A DNA stretch of 64,000 bases from Actinomycetota bacterium (GCA_018268465.1 JAFDWN010000035.1:57098-121097); one strand, 5' to 3'; shown: positions 55,395 through 63,642, counted from the first letter of the stretch. The notes: generated by a model from the letters alone, not told the origin. Made by a program: numbers and translations.

Positions 55395-56722
55395 TGACTG
55401 ATCTCGTCGACCGTGTGGATGAGGTGCTGCCGTCGGTGCGGCGCGACCTCGAGGATCTGGTGCGCATCGAGTCGGTGTGGGCCGATCCCGCCCGCCGCCC
55501 CGAGGTGCACCGCAGCGCCGAGACGGTCGCGCGGCTGCTGGCCGACGCGGGATTCCCCGACGTCCGCGTCGTCAGCGAGGGCGGTGCGCCTGCCGTCATC
55601 GCCCGTTACCCCGCGCCGGAGGGGGCGCCGACGGTGCTGCTCTACGCCCACCACGACGTGCAACCCGAAGGCGACCCCGCCCAGTGGCAGTCGGCCCCGT
55701 TCGAGCCGACCGAACGCGACGGGCGGCTCTACGGCCGCGGTACCGCCGACGACAAGGCCGGAATCGCCACTCATCTGGCCGCCTTCCGGGCCCATGGGGG
55801 ACGTCCGCCGGTCGGGGTCACGGTGTTCGTCGAAGGCGAGGAGGAGTCGGGTTCGCCGTCGTTGAGCCGGCTGCTGGCGGCGCATCGGGACCTGCTGGCC
55901 GCCGATGTCATCGTGATCGCCGACTCGGACAACTGGAGCACCGAGATCCCCGCGCTGACGGTGTCGCTGCGCGGACTGGCCGACTGTGTGGTCGAGGTGG
56001 CCACCCTCGACCACGGACTGCATTCCGGGCTGTGGGGCGGCGTCGTGCCGGATGCGCTCAGCGTGCTGGTCCGGCTGCTGGCCGGCCTGCACGACGACGA
56101 CGGCAACGTCGCGGTGGCCGGGTTGCACGAGGGCACCGCCGCCGAAGTCGACCGCGGCCCCGACTGGGTGCGGGCGGAGTCCGGCCTGCTCGACGGCGTC
56201 ACCGAGATCGGATCGGGCAGTGTGGTGCAACGACTTTGGGCCAAACCGGCGATCACCGTCATCGGCATCGACGCGACCACGATCGCGGCGGCGTCGAACA
56301 CCCTTATTCCTCGTGCCCGGGCCAAGGTCAGCATGCGGGTGGCCCCGGGCGGTGACGCGGCTGCGCACCTCGACGCGCTCACCCGTCACCTCGAGAAATC
56401 CGCGCCGTGGGGTGCGCGGGTGACCGTCACCGCCGGCGACATCGGGCAGCCGTACGCGATCGACGCCACCGGCGCGGTCTACGACGCGGCGCGTGCGGCG
56501 TTCCGCCAGGCGTGGGGCACCGATCCGGTGGACATGGGGATGGGCGGTTCGATTCCGTTCATCGCCGAGTTCGCGGCCACGTTCCCCGACGCGACGATTC
56601 TGGTGACGGGGGTCGAGGACCCCGGGACACAGGCGCACAGCATCGACGAGAGCCTGCATCTCGGGGTCCTGCGCAAGGCCGCCACCGCGGAGGCGCTGCT
56701 TTTGGCGGCCTTGGGTGGTTAG
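55394..56722 (+). CDS. M20-family dipeptidase (Rv2522c type)
   Basis: A 442-aa zinc peptidase. Motifs: YAHHDVQP with the first zinc His and Asp, GRGTADDKAG, the catalytic Glu pair in EGEEESGS, IADSDNW and the C-terminal His in QAHSIDESL. The N-terminal third is followed by a dimerisation domain. It holds the same place beside acpS as in M. tuberculosis. Likely a cytoplasmic dipeptidase. The ATG at 55394 is preferred to GTG 55388 because of the -10 box spacing. Confidence 0.9.
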   Translation: MTDLVDRVDEVLPSVRRDLEDLVRIESVWADPARRPEVHRSAETVARLLADAGFPDVRVVSEGGAPAVIARYPAPEGAPTVLLYAHHDVQPEGDPAQWQSAPFEPTERDGRLYGRGTADDKAGIATHLAAFRAHGGRPPVGVTVFVEGEEESGSPSLSRLLAAHRDLLAADVIVIADSDNWSTEIPALTVSLRGLADCVVEVATLDHGLHSGLWGGVVPDALSVLVRLLAGLHDDDGNVAVAGLHEGTAAEVDRGPDWVRAESGLLDGVTEIGSGSVVQRLWAKPAITVIGIDATTIAAASNTLIPRARAKVSMRVAPGGDAAAHLDALTRHLEKSAPWGARVTVTAGDIGQPYAIDATGAVYDAARAAFRQAWGTDPVDMGMGGSIPFIAEFAATFPDATILVTGVEDPGTQAHSIDESLHLGVLRKAATAEALLLAALGG

Positions 56723-57903
56723 CGGAGCGCGACCTCGCTGAGGCCCGGCGCGCCGACCGATTCGCGCCGGTCGACGGCCGTCGCGACGATCAGGACGGCA
56801 AGCCCGAGGGCGGTCACCGCCGCACCGGCCCACAATGGCGAGGTGTAGCCCAGGCCGGCTCCGATGGTCACACCGCCCAGCCAGGCGCCCAGCGCGTTAC
56901 CGACGTTGAACGCGCCGATGTTGGCGCCCGAGGCCAGGGTTGGGGCGTCGGCCGCGTAGTTCATGATGCGCATCTGCAAGCCCGGTACGGTCGCAAATCC
57001 CAACGTGCCCATGAGGAACAGGGCGATCGCGGTGAGGGTCTTGTCGTGGGCGACGAGGGCGAAGCCGACCAGCACGACGGTGAGCAGGGCCAGTGTCCAG
57101 AGCAGGGTCGAGGCCAGTGCCCGGTCGGCGGCCTTGGCGCCCAGCGTGTTTCCGACGACCAAGCCGATGCCGAACAGCATCAGCAACCATGGGACCGTCG
57201 CTGCGCCGAATCCCGTGACGCCGGTGAGTGTGAACGCGATATAGGTGAAGGCGCCGAACATGCCGCCGTACCCCAGGATCGTGATCAGGATCGACAGCCA
57301 CACCTGCTTGAGCCGGAACGCCCCGAGCTCGCCGCGCAGTCCCGTGCTGTGGTCATGGCGCGTGGCGGGTACCAGCGCGGCCATCCCGATCATCGCGACG
57401 ACCCCGATCACGGTGATGGCCCAGAACGTCGCGCGCCAGCCCAGCTGTTGGCCCAGCAGCGTGCCCAGCGGTACGCCGAGCACGTTGGCGAGGGTGAGGC
57501 CGGTGAACATCAGGGCGATGGCGCCCGCCCTCTTGTTCGGAGCGACCATGTCGGCGGCCACGACCGAGCCGATACCGAAGAAGGCGCCGTGGCACAGCGC
57601 GGCGACGATACGCCCGCCGAGCATCAGGCCGTAGGTCTGCGCGAGGGCTGACATCAGGTTGCCGGCGATGAACAGCACCATCAGGAGTAGCAACGCACGC
57701 TTGTGGCTGAGCCGGATCAGCGCGGCGGTGACGGCGATGGCGCCGACGGCCACCGCGAGGGCGTACCCCGAGATGAGGTATCCCGCGGTGGCCTCGTCGA
57801 CGCCGAAGTCGGCGGCGACCTCCGGCAGTAGTCCCATGATGACGAATTCGGTGAGGCCGATTCCGAAACCGCCGACGGCGAGGGCGAGCAGGCCCAGAGG
57901 CAT
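56719..57903 (-). CDS. MFS efflux transporter (DHA1, AraJ/Cmx type)
   Basis: A 394-aa, 12-helix protein. Its N-terminus (GIGLTEFVIMGLLPEVAADFGVDEATAGYLISGYALAVAVGA) is the signature of the sugar/chloramphenicol efflux branch, followed by GRIVAALCHGAFFGIGSVVAADMV. It probably exports a small drug-like or sugar compound. AGGAAGGA precedes the ATG. It overlaps the end of the M20 gene by four bases on the opposite strand and is divergent from the MarR gene. Confidence 0.9.
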   Translation of the reverse strand: MPLGLLALAVGGFGIGLTEFVIMGLLPEVAADFGVDEATAGYLISGYALAVAVGAIAVTAALIRLSHKRALLLLMVLFIAGNLMSALAQTYGLMLGGRIVAALCHGAFFGIGSVVAADMVAPNKRAGAIALMFTGLTLANVLGVPLGTLLGQQLGWRATFWAITVIGVVAMIGMAALVPATRHDHSTGLRGELGAFRLKQVWLSILITILGYGGMFGAFTYIAFTLTGVTGFGAATVPWLLMLFGIGLVVGNTLGAKAADRALASTLLWTLALLTVVLVGFALVAHDKTLTAIALFLMGTLGFATVPGLQMRIMNYAADAPTLASGANIGAFNVGNALGAWLGGVTIGAGLGYTSPLWAGAAVTALGLAVLIVATAVDRRESVGAPGLSEVALR

Positions 57904-57948
57904 GGCGCAGTCCTTCCTAGCGAGTGCCTATATAGCGCGTACACAAAA

Positions 57949-58006
57949 GTTGCATACGCCTGCTAAATAGTTGCAGACGCTTGATATCGGCGCAAGCCTG
58001 TAGCAT
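57949..58006. promoter_or_regulatory. MarR operator candidates and leaderless marR promoter
   Basis: GTTGCATACGC (57949-57959) and GTTGCAGACGC (57970-57980) are direct repeats starting 21 bp apart, two helical turns, with one mismatch. TAGCAT (58001-58006) is followed by 7 nt and the marR ATG, so that message is probably leaderless. The MFS gene reads away from here. Confidence 0.5.
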
Positions 58007-58013
58007 CTGTGTG

Positions 58014-58463
58014 ATGGGGATCGCAGACGACGCGGTGGAGATCCGTTCACAAGGCTGGCGAACGCTGGCCGCGCTCTACGGAGCGCTCGACACCGCGCTG
58101 GAACGCGCACTGCAGCAGGGCCACCAGCTGTCGGTGGTCGAGTACACCGTCCTGGACGCGTTGAGCCGCCAGGACGGCTGGCATATGCGGATGTCGCAGC
58201 TGGCGCGCGCGACCGCGCTGAGCAGCAGTGCCACCACGCGCCTGGTCAACCGGCTGGAGGAGCGCGGGCTGTTGATCCGGGTGCTGTGCGCCGACGACCG
58301 CCGCGGTATCTACACCGAGTTGACACCCACCGGCCGTGACCTACTCGACGACGCCCGCCCGACGCACGACGCGACGCTGGAGAGCGCGCTGAACCGCGCT
58401 GCGGAGGTGCCCGAGCTGGCACCCCTGGTGCGCGCGCTCGGCCAACTGTCCGTGCCGACCTGA
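58014..58463 (+). CDS. MarR-family regulator
   Basis: A 149-aa winged-helix protein: VEYTVLDALSRQDGWHMRMSQLARATALSSSATTRLVNRLEERGLLIRVLCADDRRGIYTELTPTGRDLL is the MarR DNA-binding domain with its wing. Divergent from the MFS efflux gene, it probably represses it until an exported compound binds. The ATG at 58014 fits the -10 spacing; an in-frame start at 57981 lies inside an operator repeat. Confidence 0.9.
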   Translation: MGIADDAVEIRSQGWRTLAALYGALDTALERALQQGHQLSVVEYTVLDALSRQDGWHMRMSQLARATALSSSATTRLVNRLEERGLLIRVLCADDRRGIYTELTPTGRDLLDDARPTHDATLESALNRAAEVPELAPLVRALGQLSVPT

Positions 58464-58476
58464 GGACGGCCCCGGA

Positions 58477-58542
58477 TCACACCGACAGGTCGCGGCGCAG
58501 TTTGGCGACGTGCCCGGTGGCTCTGACGTTGTACTGTGCTGC
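58477..58542 (-). pseudogene. bcp: 3' end of bcp (peroxiredoxin), cut off by the integrated element
   Basis: Read on the minus strand the last codons encode AQYNVRATGHVAKLRRDLSV and stop. I recognise this as the C-terminus of mycobacterial Bcp (Rv2521), where only Arg for Lys differs. Upstream of codon AQ the reading frame continues into the integrase gene region and no longer resembles Bcp; the catalytic part must lie beyond the far end of the element. Bcp is expected here from its place next to Rv2522c in M. tuberculosis. Confidence 0.8.
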
Positions 58543-58550
58543 ACTATGGA
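58520..58550. other. Left attachment site (attL) region of the element
   Basis: Host bcp codons end at about 58539-58542 and the integrase ATG lies at 58546. The crossover core must lie within this interval, probably 58526-58542. Serine integrases use a short core inside a ~40-50 bp site; the exact core cannot be set without attR. Confidence 0.6.
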
Positions 58551-60174
58551 CAACGTAACACAGCGGCGGAAGCTCCGCGCGATTGTCGGCGCTCGGGTGT
58601 CCCATCTGGACGACGACAAAGAGAGCACCCGCAAGGTGTCGCACATAGCGCAGACCGAGGAGGGCGTGCGCTGGGCTCAATCGCGCGGATTCGATGTTGT
58701 GGGCACATTCGAGGATCTCGGCGTGTCCGCAGGCAAAACAACTCCATTCGAGCGGCCAGAGCTGGGGGAGTGGCTATCTCCGCAGCGGCTCCACGAGTGG
58801 GACGTGCTGGTGTTCTCCAAGATTGACCGGGCGTTTAGGTCCACCAACGACTGTGTCGAGTTCGCAAAGTGGACCAAAGACAACCGGAGGATTCTCGCGT
58901 TCTCCGGTGACGGAGTAGTGCTTGACTACCTCAATCCGGCAGGCGACTCGCTTGATCAGATGATGTCGGAGTTCTTCATCTACGTCGGTTCTTTCTTCGC
59001 AGCTATAGAGCTGGCGCGGTTCAAGACGCGCGCCACCGACCGGCTGGCAGTGCTCAAAATGACCGACCGGGTATCACACGGTGTCGCACCGCTGGGGTTC
59101 AAAACCGTGCAACACCCGAGCGGAATAGGTAAGGCGCTCGCACGCGACCATGAAGGGTTCGCGCTACTCCACGAGATCCAAGCCAAGCTGGTACACGAGG
59201 GACAATCGCTCACCGAAGTGGTTCGGTGGCTGAACGACTCCGGTCACCGCACCAACCACGCCAAAGTGGCGGGCAAAGGCAAGTGGTCAGTGACCACACT
59301 CAAACGGACGCTGACATCGCAGCGACTCCAAGGGTTGCGGGTGTCAGGTGGCCAGGTTGTATTGGACCCACACGGCCAGCCGATCAAGATGGCTGAGCCT
59401 ACGTTCACAAACGCGGAGTGGGTGCAACTACAGGATGCGATCGCCCAAAGGTCCGCTAGTGGCCGGCATCGGCAGATGTCACCAAACCCCCTGTCGGGTA
59501 TCGGCTACTGCGGCTGCATCCTGCACACCGCTGATTGCGAGTACCCACAGACATGGGTACCGCGCCGATGCGACTGCCCAGAGTGCGGGTACGCGCTGGC
59601 ACTGCACCGGCGGAGGTCGACCAGCGGCAAGACGCATACGTATGTCCGCTGCGGCAGGCAGGTCACCGGCTGTCGCGGCGCGATGCGGTTGGACGATGTC
59701 GAAGAGTCGTTGCAGGGCAGGTTCCTAGAGGACTACGGAGACCGGGAGATGACCCGGCGAGTATTCGTTCCCGGGGAGGACCACAGCGCCGAGCTTGCCC
59801 AGACTGAGCAATCGCTAGAACGACTTCGATGGGAGTCAGACAGCGGCCTGGTGGACGATGAGGAGTTGTATCGCTCCCGGTTGTCCGCGCTGGTGGCTCG
59901 GAAAGCTGAGCTGTCGGCCAACCTCATCGTCCCGGCGCGCTGGGACTACGTTGGCACCGGCCAGACGTACCGCGAGCTATGGGACGACCCCTCTACCGAC
60001 CGCCGTCAGGTTCTCCGAGACTCAGGCATAAAGTTCATGCTCTTCGGGCTACCGCACGGTTCCAGCGGCTCGACCAGGGCAATACTCAGCGGGTACCGCG
60101 TTCCCGAGTCGTGGCCTGCCCCATCGTTGACGAGCGAGCAACGGCACACGCGCGACACGCTGGCGAAGCTGTAG
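58546..60174 (+). CDS. int: Large serine recombinase (phage integrase)
   Basis: A 542-aa serine integrase. The catalytic Ser19 is in GARVSHLDDDKE; the resolvase fold continues through EWDVLVFSKIDRAFRS. A recombinase domain (HGVAPLGFKTV, then LTEVVRWLNDSGHRTN) follows. A zinc ribbon is seen around residues 325-385 with the cysteines CGC, CDCPECG and CGRQVTGC. A coiled coil (AELAQTEQSLERLRWESDSG) comes next. It should integrate the element into bcp by attP x attB recombination. The ATG at 58546 is preferred; the frame from 58510 runs through bcp codons. GC is lower than the host's. Confidence 0.95.
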   Translation: MDNVTQRRKLRAIVGARVSHLDDDKESTRKVSHIAQTEEGVRWAQSRGFDVVGTFEDLGVSAGKTTPFERPELGEWLSPQRLHEWDVLVFSKIDRAFRSTNDCVEFAKWTKDNRRILAFSGDGVVLDYLNPAGDSLDQMMSEFFIYVGSFFAAIELARFKTRATDRLAVLKMTDRVSHGVAPLGFKTVQHPSGIGKALARDHEGFALLHEIQAKLVHEGQSLTEVVRWLNDSGHRTNHAKVAGKGKWSVTTLKRTLTSQRLQGLRVSGGQVVLDPHGQPIKMAEPTFTNAEWVQLQDAIAQRSASGRHRQMSPNPLSGIGYCGCILHTADCEYPQTWVPRRCDCPECGYALALHRRRSTSGKTHTYVRCGRQVTGCRGAMRLDDVEESLQGRFLEDYGDREMTRRVFVPGEDHSAELAQTEQSLERLRWESDSGLVDDEELYRSRLSALVARKAELSANLIVPARWDYVGTGQTYRELWDDPSTDRRQVLRDSGIKFMLFGLPHGSSGSTRAILSGYRVPESWPAPSLTSEQRHTRDTLAKL

Positions 60175-60490
60175 CTGGCACGCTGCGAGGTGACCCATCG
60201 TGTGCGTTGCTGAACCGCTACGAGCTGCGAATCCCAGCGGTGTATTTTCGCAGATCTGGCATCTCTTCTGATTGTCGGACACCAGGTGTAGGGTGTTGCC
60301 TACCGACAAGTAAGTAAGAACCACGGAAACCCTCGACCGAGGTAGACCGTCAGCCGAGGGTTACGCGCGGGTTGCATTGTCGCAGATGCAGAGGCTCACG
60401 CTACACCGAAGCGGGCCTGGTGCGCCAAATTTTGCACCAGATCTACGGTCTTTGTTTCCAGCTTGCCGGTGTGGAATGAAGGGAGCGCCA
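60175..60490. other. Non-coding stretch with two hairpins
   Basis: A 316-nt gap after the integrase. Hairpin 1: AACCCTCG (60328-60335) pairs with CGAGGGTT (60355-60362). Hairpin 2: CTGGTGC (60417-60423) pairs with GCACCAG (60434-60440) around a 10-nt loop. Neither has a U tract. They may be leader structures for the small gene at 60491 or part of the attachment/control region. Confidence 0.45.
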
Positions 60491-60634
60491 ATGGCCTCGA
60501 CGTCAACGAGTAAGTCTGTCAGCTACCAGACCGTCTATCAGACGGTCACGATCAGGACCGCTCGCGGGACTGAGACCCGGCGGGTGCCTGTGCGGGTCAG
60601 GGTAGAGACTGTCAAGACGACCTACCGCCCGTAA
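60491..60634 (+). CDS. Small basic phage protein
   Basis: 47 aa: MASTSTSKSVSYQTVYQTVT followed by TVTIRTARGTETRRVPV-type repeats of Thr, Arg and Val, very basic. A GAAGGGA site precedes the ATG at 60491 and a strong hairpin follows the stop. I do not recognise a family; the frame is open from 60377 but the Met here has the site. Confidence 0.55.
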   Translation: MASTSTSKSVSYQTVYQTVTIRTARGTETRRVPVRVRVETVKTTYRP

Positions 60635-60636
60635 CT

Positions 60637-60682
60637 CCTAAGGGCAGGGGGTGGGCCTTCGGGCGCACCCCCTCCCCTTAGG
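60637..60682. terminator. Long hairpin, likely bidirectional terminator
   Basis: CCTAAGGG and CCCCTTAGG form the base of the stem with GGGGGTG/CACCCCC above and a TTCG-containing loop. It sits between the small plus-strand gene and the leftward gene cluster ending at 60695. No poly-T tail is present. Confidence 0.6.
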
Positions 60683-60694
60683 CGGGACCTCTCC

Positions 60695-61126
60695 CTACCA
60701 AGCGTCGGATGGACGCGGCGCACTTCGACCGTCCGCGCCTGTGATGACGAAGCCCGCAGCTCGTAGTCGGGCACCGGACTCATCGGGCACCAGTATCTTC
60801 GGGTCTACGAGGATGCTCAAGGCGGTTTCGTAGTCCTCCTCGGTGGTGGCCGGGTGTTCCTGTATCCGCCGCAGCCACTGCCGTTTCAATACCTCTTGCA
60901 CGTCTGTCCACCTCGGCCACGGAGCTTTTCCACGGAAGGTGTGTGCGCGTTCGTAGAAGGCACAGTCGGATAGGTGGTCTAACGCCTTCTGCACGTCCGC
61001 TGGCGCTCCCAGATTTATCCCCATGTCACACGGAAGATGTCGGACGTACTCCGCACTGCCATTGTTGCCGTCGTGGACAAACTGGTTGTCGAGCAGCTCG
61101 GCTCGTTCCGCCTCAGTGAGTGCCAT
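60695..61126 (-). CDS. Hypothetical phage protein
   Basis: A 143-aa soluble protein, start ATG 61126, charged with a W-rich middle (GKAPWPRWTDVQEVLKRQWLRRIQEHPATTEEDYETALSIL). I recognise no family. It follows the head-tail connector-like gene by 52 nt and ends at the hairpin, so it is last in the leftward set. Confidence 0.65.
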   Translation of the reverse strand: MALTEAERAELLDNQFVHDGNNGSAEYVRHLPCDMGINLGAPADVQKALDHLSDCAFYERAHTFRGKAPWPRWTDVQEVLKRQWLRRIQEHPATTEEDYETALSILVDPKILVPDESGARLRAAGFVITGADGRSAPRPSDAW

Positions 61127-61178
61127 GTCCGCGACGGTACCAATCCGACGCGTATGCGGTCGCCGATGGTTAACAAAC

Positions 61179-61535
61179 TCAGCTCCTCACAAGTACATAC
61201 GTTGCATGCGCCGTCCTGCGGCTGCCGGTGTGGATCCGGGCATCGCCTTCGATGGAGTAGAGCTTGCCGCGCCATTCGACTTTGGACTGTGCGCCGAGGA
61301 TGCCGCCGCCGGTCGGCCATCCGCCTGCGAGCCGCAGCCGGTATCGGCTCTCGGTGTTGAATCCGGCGTTGTCGTTTTCACGCGGTGTTCCATTGACCGC
61401 GCTTACCGGCTGCACGGACGCGCGTACGACCACGCCGACCGAGCCGGCTCGGGTGAGCTTGTTGCCATCGGCGTCGGTTACGGTCTCTTCGGGGTAAACA
61501 GTGACCGTCTCGCTGCCGCGTCTTAGGAGGCTCAC
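61179..61535 (-). CDS. Head-to-tail connector (stopper)-like protein
   Basis: A 118-aa protein starting MSLLRRGSETVTVYPEETVTDADGN (GTG 61535). It continues with SRYRLRLAGGWPTGGGILGAQSKVEWRGKLYSIEGDARIHTGSRRTAH. This resembles the small beta-rich head-tail stopper proteins of mycobacteriophages, which close the connector after DNA packaging. The link is by style of sequence and length. Confidence 0.6.
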   Translation of the reverse strand: MSLLRRGSETVTVYPEETVTDADGNKLTRAGSVGVVVRASVQPVSAVNGTPRENDNAGFNTESRYRLRLAGGWPTGGGILGAQSKVEWRGKLYSIEGDARIHTGSRRTAHATYVLVRS

Positions 61536-61578
61536 CGGACCACCCCGATACGGGGCATGTTTGCGTTGCGTTGCGTCA

Positions 61579-62046
61579 TTAGGTGCCTTTCGGTTGGTTG
61601 GTCATGGCGGTGGCCATACCGAGGTCAAACGGTCTGGCGGCTAGGGTTTTCCGGTGTTCCATACGTGCCCGGTCGTCGTCGTCGGTCCAGGTGTGGGCGG
61701 TTGGCTCTGGCGGGAGGTACGGCGGATCGGGGTGTTCGTCGTCAGCCTGCGTCCTCGCGGGCCGGTAGGTGGCTGTGTAGGCCTCAAACCGGACGGCGGC
61801 TGCGGTAAGCCTGTTGCGGAGAAACATCGCGAGCGTGACTCCGGTTGCGGCAGACACGGCGGGAGCCAACTGCTCATCGGCATCTAGCGACCTGAGGTGT
61901 TCGGCAACCGATTGTTGGTGATCGCTTGCGGCGACACCGTTGCCGACACCGTTCGGGTTGCGGAGGTGCTCGGGGAGGCTGGCGGCTAGCGCTGTTACAT
62001 CGGAGAACACGGCGCGTTTCTGGCTGTGCCGCTTGGGCCTACCCAC
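61579..62046 (-). CDS. Hypothetical phage protein
   Basis: A 155-aa protein, GTG start at 62046 overlapping the end of the terminase-like gene by 8 nt. It opens MGRPKRHSQKRAV and has an Ala/Leu-rich centre (APAVSAATGVTLAMFLRNRLTAAAVRF) and an acidic-Pro tail. No family is recognised. Confidence 0.6.
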   Translation of the reverse strand: MGRPKRHSQKRAVFSDVTALAASLPEHLRNPNGVGNGVAASDHQQSVAEHLRSLDADEQLAPAVSAATGVTLAMFLRNRLTAAAVRFEAYTATYRPARTQADDEHPDPPYLPPEPTAHTWTDDDDRARMEHRKTLAARPFDLGMATAMTNQPKGT

Positions 62047-62410
62047 GGTTGGCCCATCGTGCAGTGGCGCCGAGCTTGCCCAGCTCGGAGCGACTCAGGG
62101 TGTCGTCGTCGTCGGGGCACCCTAGGGCCTTGAGCAGTTGGACCAGCAGCGCGCGGTACTGCCGAAGCTCCAACAGCTCAGGCATAGCGACCGGCTGCTG
62201 CTGCGAACCTTTGACCCTGAGGTTGTCGGCACCATCGACAATCGCCTGTAGACGTTTGACCACGTCGGCGGTACGGCAAGCCTCCTCCAGGATGGCTTGT
62301 TTCTCGGGAGCTTCGGAGAAGTCGTAGACGGCGTGCAGCTCTCGCCAGAGGTGCTTTCCGCGCGCCAAGAGGCCCGTAGGAGCCCTCGGAATCTCGGGTT
62401 TGTCGGCCAT
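62039..62410 (-). CDS. terS: Phage terminase small subunit-like protein
   Basis: A 123-aa protein. PRAPTGLLARGKHLWRELHAVYDFSEAPEKQAILEEACRTADVVKRLQAIV is the pattern of the small terminase subunits of actinobacterial phages, which recognise the packaging site; the C-terminal part is ELLELRQYRALLVQLLKALG. The ATG at 62410 has a perfect AGGAGG site. No large terminase gene follows. Confidence 0.72.
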   Translation of the reverse strand: MADKPEIPRAPTGLLARGKHLWRELHAVYDFSEAPEKQAILEEACRTADVVKRLQAIVDGADNLRVKGSQQQPVAMPELLELRQYRALLVQLLKALGCPDDDDTLSRSELGKLGATARWANRG

Positions 62411-62836
62411 TAGGCCTCCTTTATGGATTGTTTGACAGGCCCTCGGAGGGCCGTTAGAGCAGGTCAGGAGTTGAATCGGGATCGGAAAAACACCAGGCGT
62501 GCGGCATCGGCGTTTCTCGCGCGTGCCCGGACAATTCACATGGATGCCACGGCATGGGATTCAGCACCCGCATTACCGACCGGTCACGGAGGTACCCCTA
62601 GGGGTATACCCCCTGGGGGGTGCGAGCTAATTAGATGGCTGGGGAGCGCATGGCCGGCTAGCAGCTCAGACGGTCGGGTGCTGCCTAGAGCTAGCTAACT
62701 AAGTGCGTACACATGCAAGATTGCGTGCACAGGGGACTATGCGTGAAATATGTTGGTGCACTTCATGATTGGTGTTGCACAGCGTGGATGGCTGTGCTAC
62801 TGTTGTCGTAACAGCAACGGGGAGAAGGGAACTCAG
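62411..62836. promoter_or_regulatory. Non-coding control region of the element
   Basis: A 426-nt gap between the leftward terS and the rightward gene at 62837. TACCCCTAGGGGTA (62593-62606) is a perfect 14-bp palindrome followed at once by CCCCCTGGGGGG. TGCAC/GTGCAC words recur at 62700-62780. TTGCAC (62775-62780) and TACTGT (62798-62803) are 17 nt apart, a very good promoter. CTGTTGTCGTAACAG (62800-62814) is an inverted repeat covering its start, a likely repressor site. Confidence 0.6.
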
Positions 62837-62995
62837 ATGACCGAGACGCAGCGCAGGGCCTACGGAATTGGCAAGGATGCCAAGCTCACGGGTGAGGACC
62901 TGACCAAGGCTCTGGATTGGGCGGTGGCCGAGGGAATCGTCCCCGACAGCTACACCGTGGATCTCCACGCCAGGATGGGCTACGCCGCAGCCTGA
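62837..62995 (+). CDS. 52-aa phage protein under a strong promoter
   Basis: A small acidic protein (MTETQRRAYGIGKDAKLTGE...DLHARMGYAAA). ATG 62837 has GGAGAAGGGA 5-12 nt upstream. It has the best promoter in the element and is followed 18 nt later by a classic terminator, so it forms its own transcription unit. No family recognised; a small early regulator is possible. Confidence 0.65.
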   Translation: MTETQRRAYGIGKDAKLTGEDLTKALDWAVAEGIVPDSYTVDLHARMGYAAA

Positions 62996-63012
62996 GCCGC
63001 ACCCAGGAGAGG

Positions 63013-63036
63013 CCCCCGCTACGGCGGGGGTTTTCT
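63013..63036 (+). terminator. Rho-independent terminator
   Basis: CCCCCGC-TACG-GCGGGGG hairpin followed by TTTTCT, right after the 52-aa gene. Confidence 0.88.
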
Positions 63037-63189
63037 GCTGTCAGGGGTTGGGTACGTCGCCTTGTTTTCAGGCAGGGTGACCGTCCCCCTCTCGGCTCCC
63101 GCTAGTAGCGTATCACGTATTCCGTTGAAGCACAACATGATTCATTGACTCCTCTTGTGCCCTGGTGCTGGACTTGAGAGGGTCTAGTC

Positions 63190-63315
63190 ATGTGCGACGA
63201 CAACAAACCTCCGACCAGATACATCCAAGAAGAGTTACGTGACCTCGGTGTCATCGGCCCCGATGAGTTCATCTGCATCGCGCAGGACATTCCGCCTATA
63301 CCGGATACGGATTGA
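63190..63315 (+). CDS. 41-aa phage peptide
   Basis: ATG 63190 to TGA 63315; begins MCDDNKPPTRYIQEELRDLG and ends acidic/Pro rich. GAGAGGG lies 8 nt upstream. It is read opposite to the gene on its right. No family recognised; too short to be sure. Confidence 0.45.
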   Translation: MCDDNKPPTRYIQEELRDLGVIGPDEFICIAQDIPPIPDTD

Positions 63316-63330
63316 GCAGCATGTGGTGCC

Positions 63331-63642
63331 TTAGCGGCTGCCGTGTTTGATCACCCGCCATTGATCGGCGGTGATACCGACCTCTGCTGCTGCTTTGTAG
63401 AGGCGTCGGTCTAGCTCCTGGTATCGAGTCCAGCAGTCGCTGAGTGCGACTGCTTCGGTCCACAGCTCCGAGGTCAGCGGGTTATCGGTGCCAAGGGACT
63501 CACACACTCGCCGTGATCTATCAAGCTCCTCATCGATCACTCGGCAGATGAAGCTGCAATGCGCGTGTCTTGCTGTCCGGACTCGGCAACCCTCTCGGGC
63601 GCACCGCGCGCCGGATCGGTTAGCGCCGGTTTTGGTCGTCAT
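63331..63642 (-). CDS. Hypothetical phage protein with Cys/His cluster
   Basis: A 103-aa protein. Near the N-terminus CAREGCRVRTARHAHCSFIC has four Cys and two His, which could hold a zinc. The rest is helical (ELDRSRRVCESLG...LYKAAAEVGITADQWRVIK). It lies between the capsid-like gene and the terS region, same strand as both. Confidence 0.6.
   Translation of the reverse strand: MTTKTGANRSGARCAREGCRVRTARHAHCSFICRVIDEELDRSRRVCESLGTDNPLTSELWTEAVALSDCWTRYQELDRRLYKAAAEVGITADQWRVIKHGSR

Noticed and set aside
58464-58550. tRNA gene as integration target
   Set aside because: No cloverleaf or TTCGA loop is present; the site matches bcp codons instead.
63102-63290. 62-codon minus-strand frame in the element
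   Set aside because: It covers the 41-aa plus-strand gene, which has a ribosome-binding site and a more protein-like sequence. Neither is certain.
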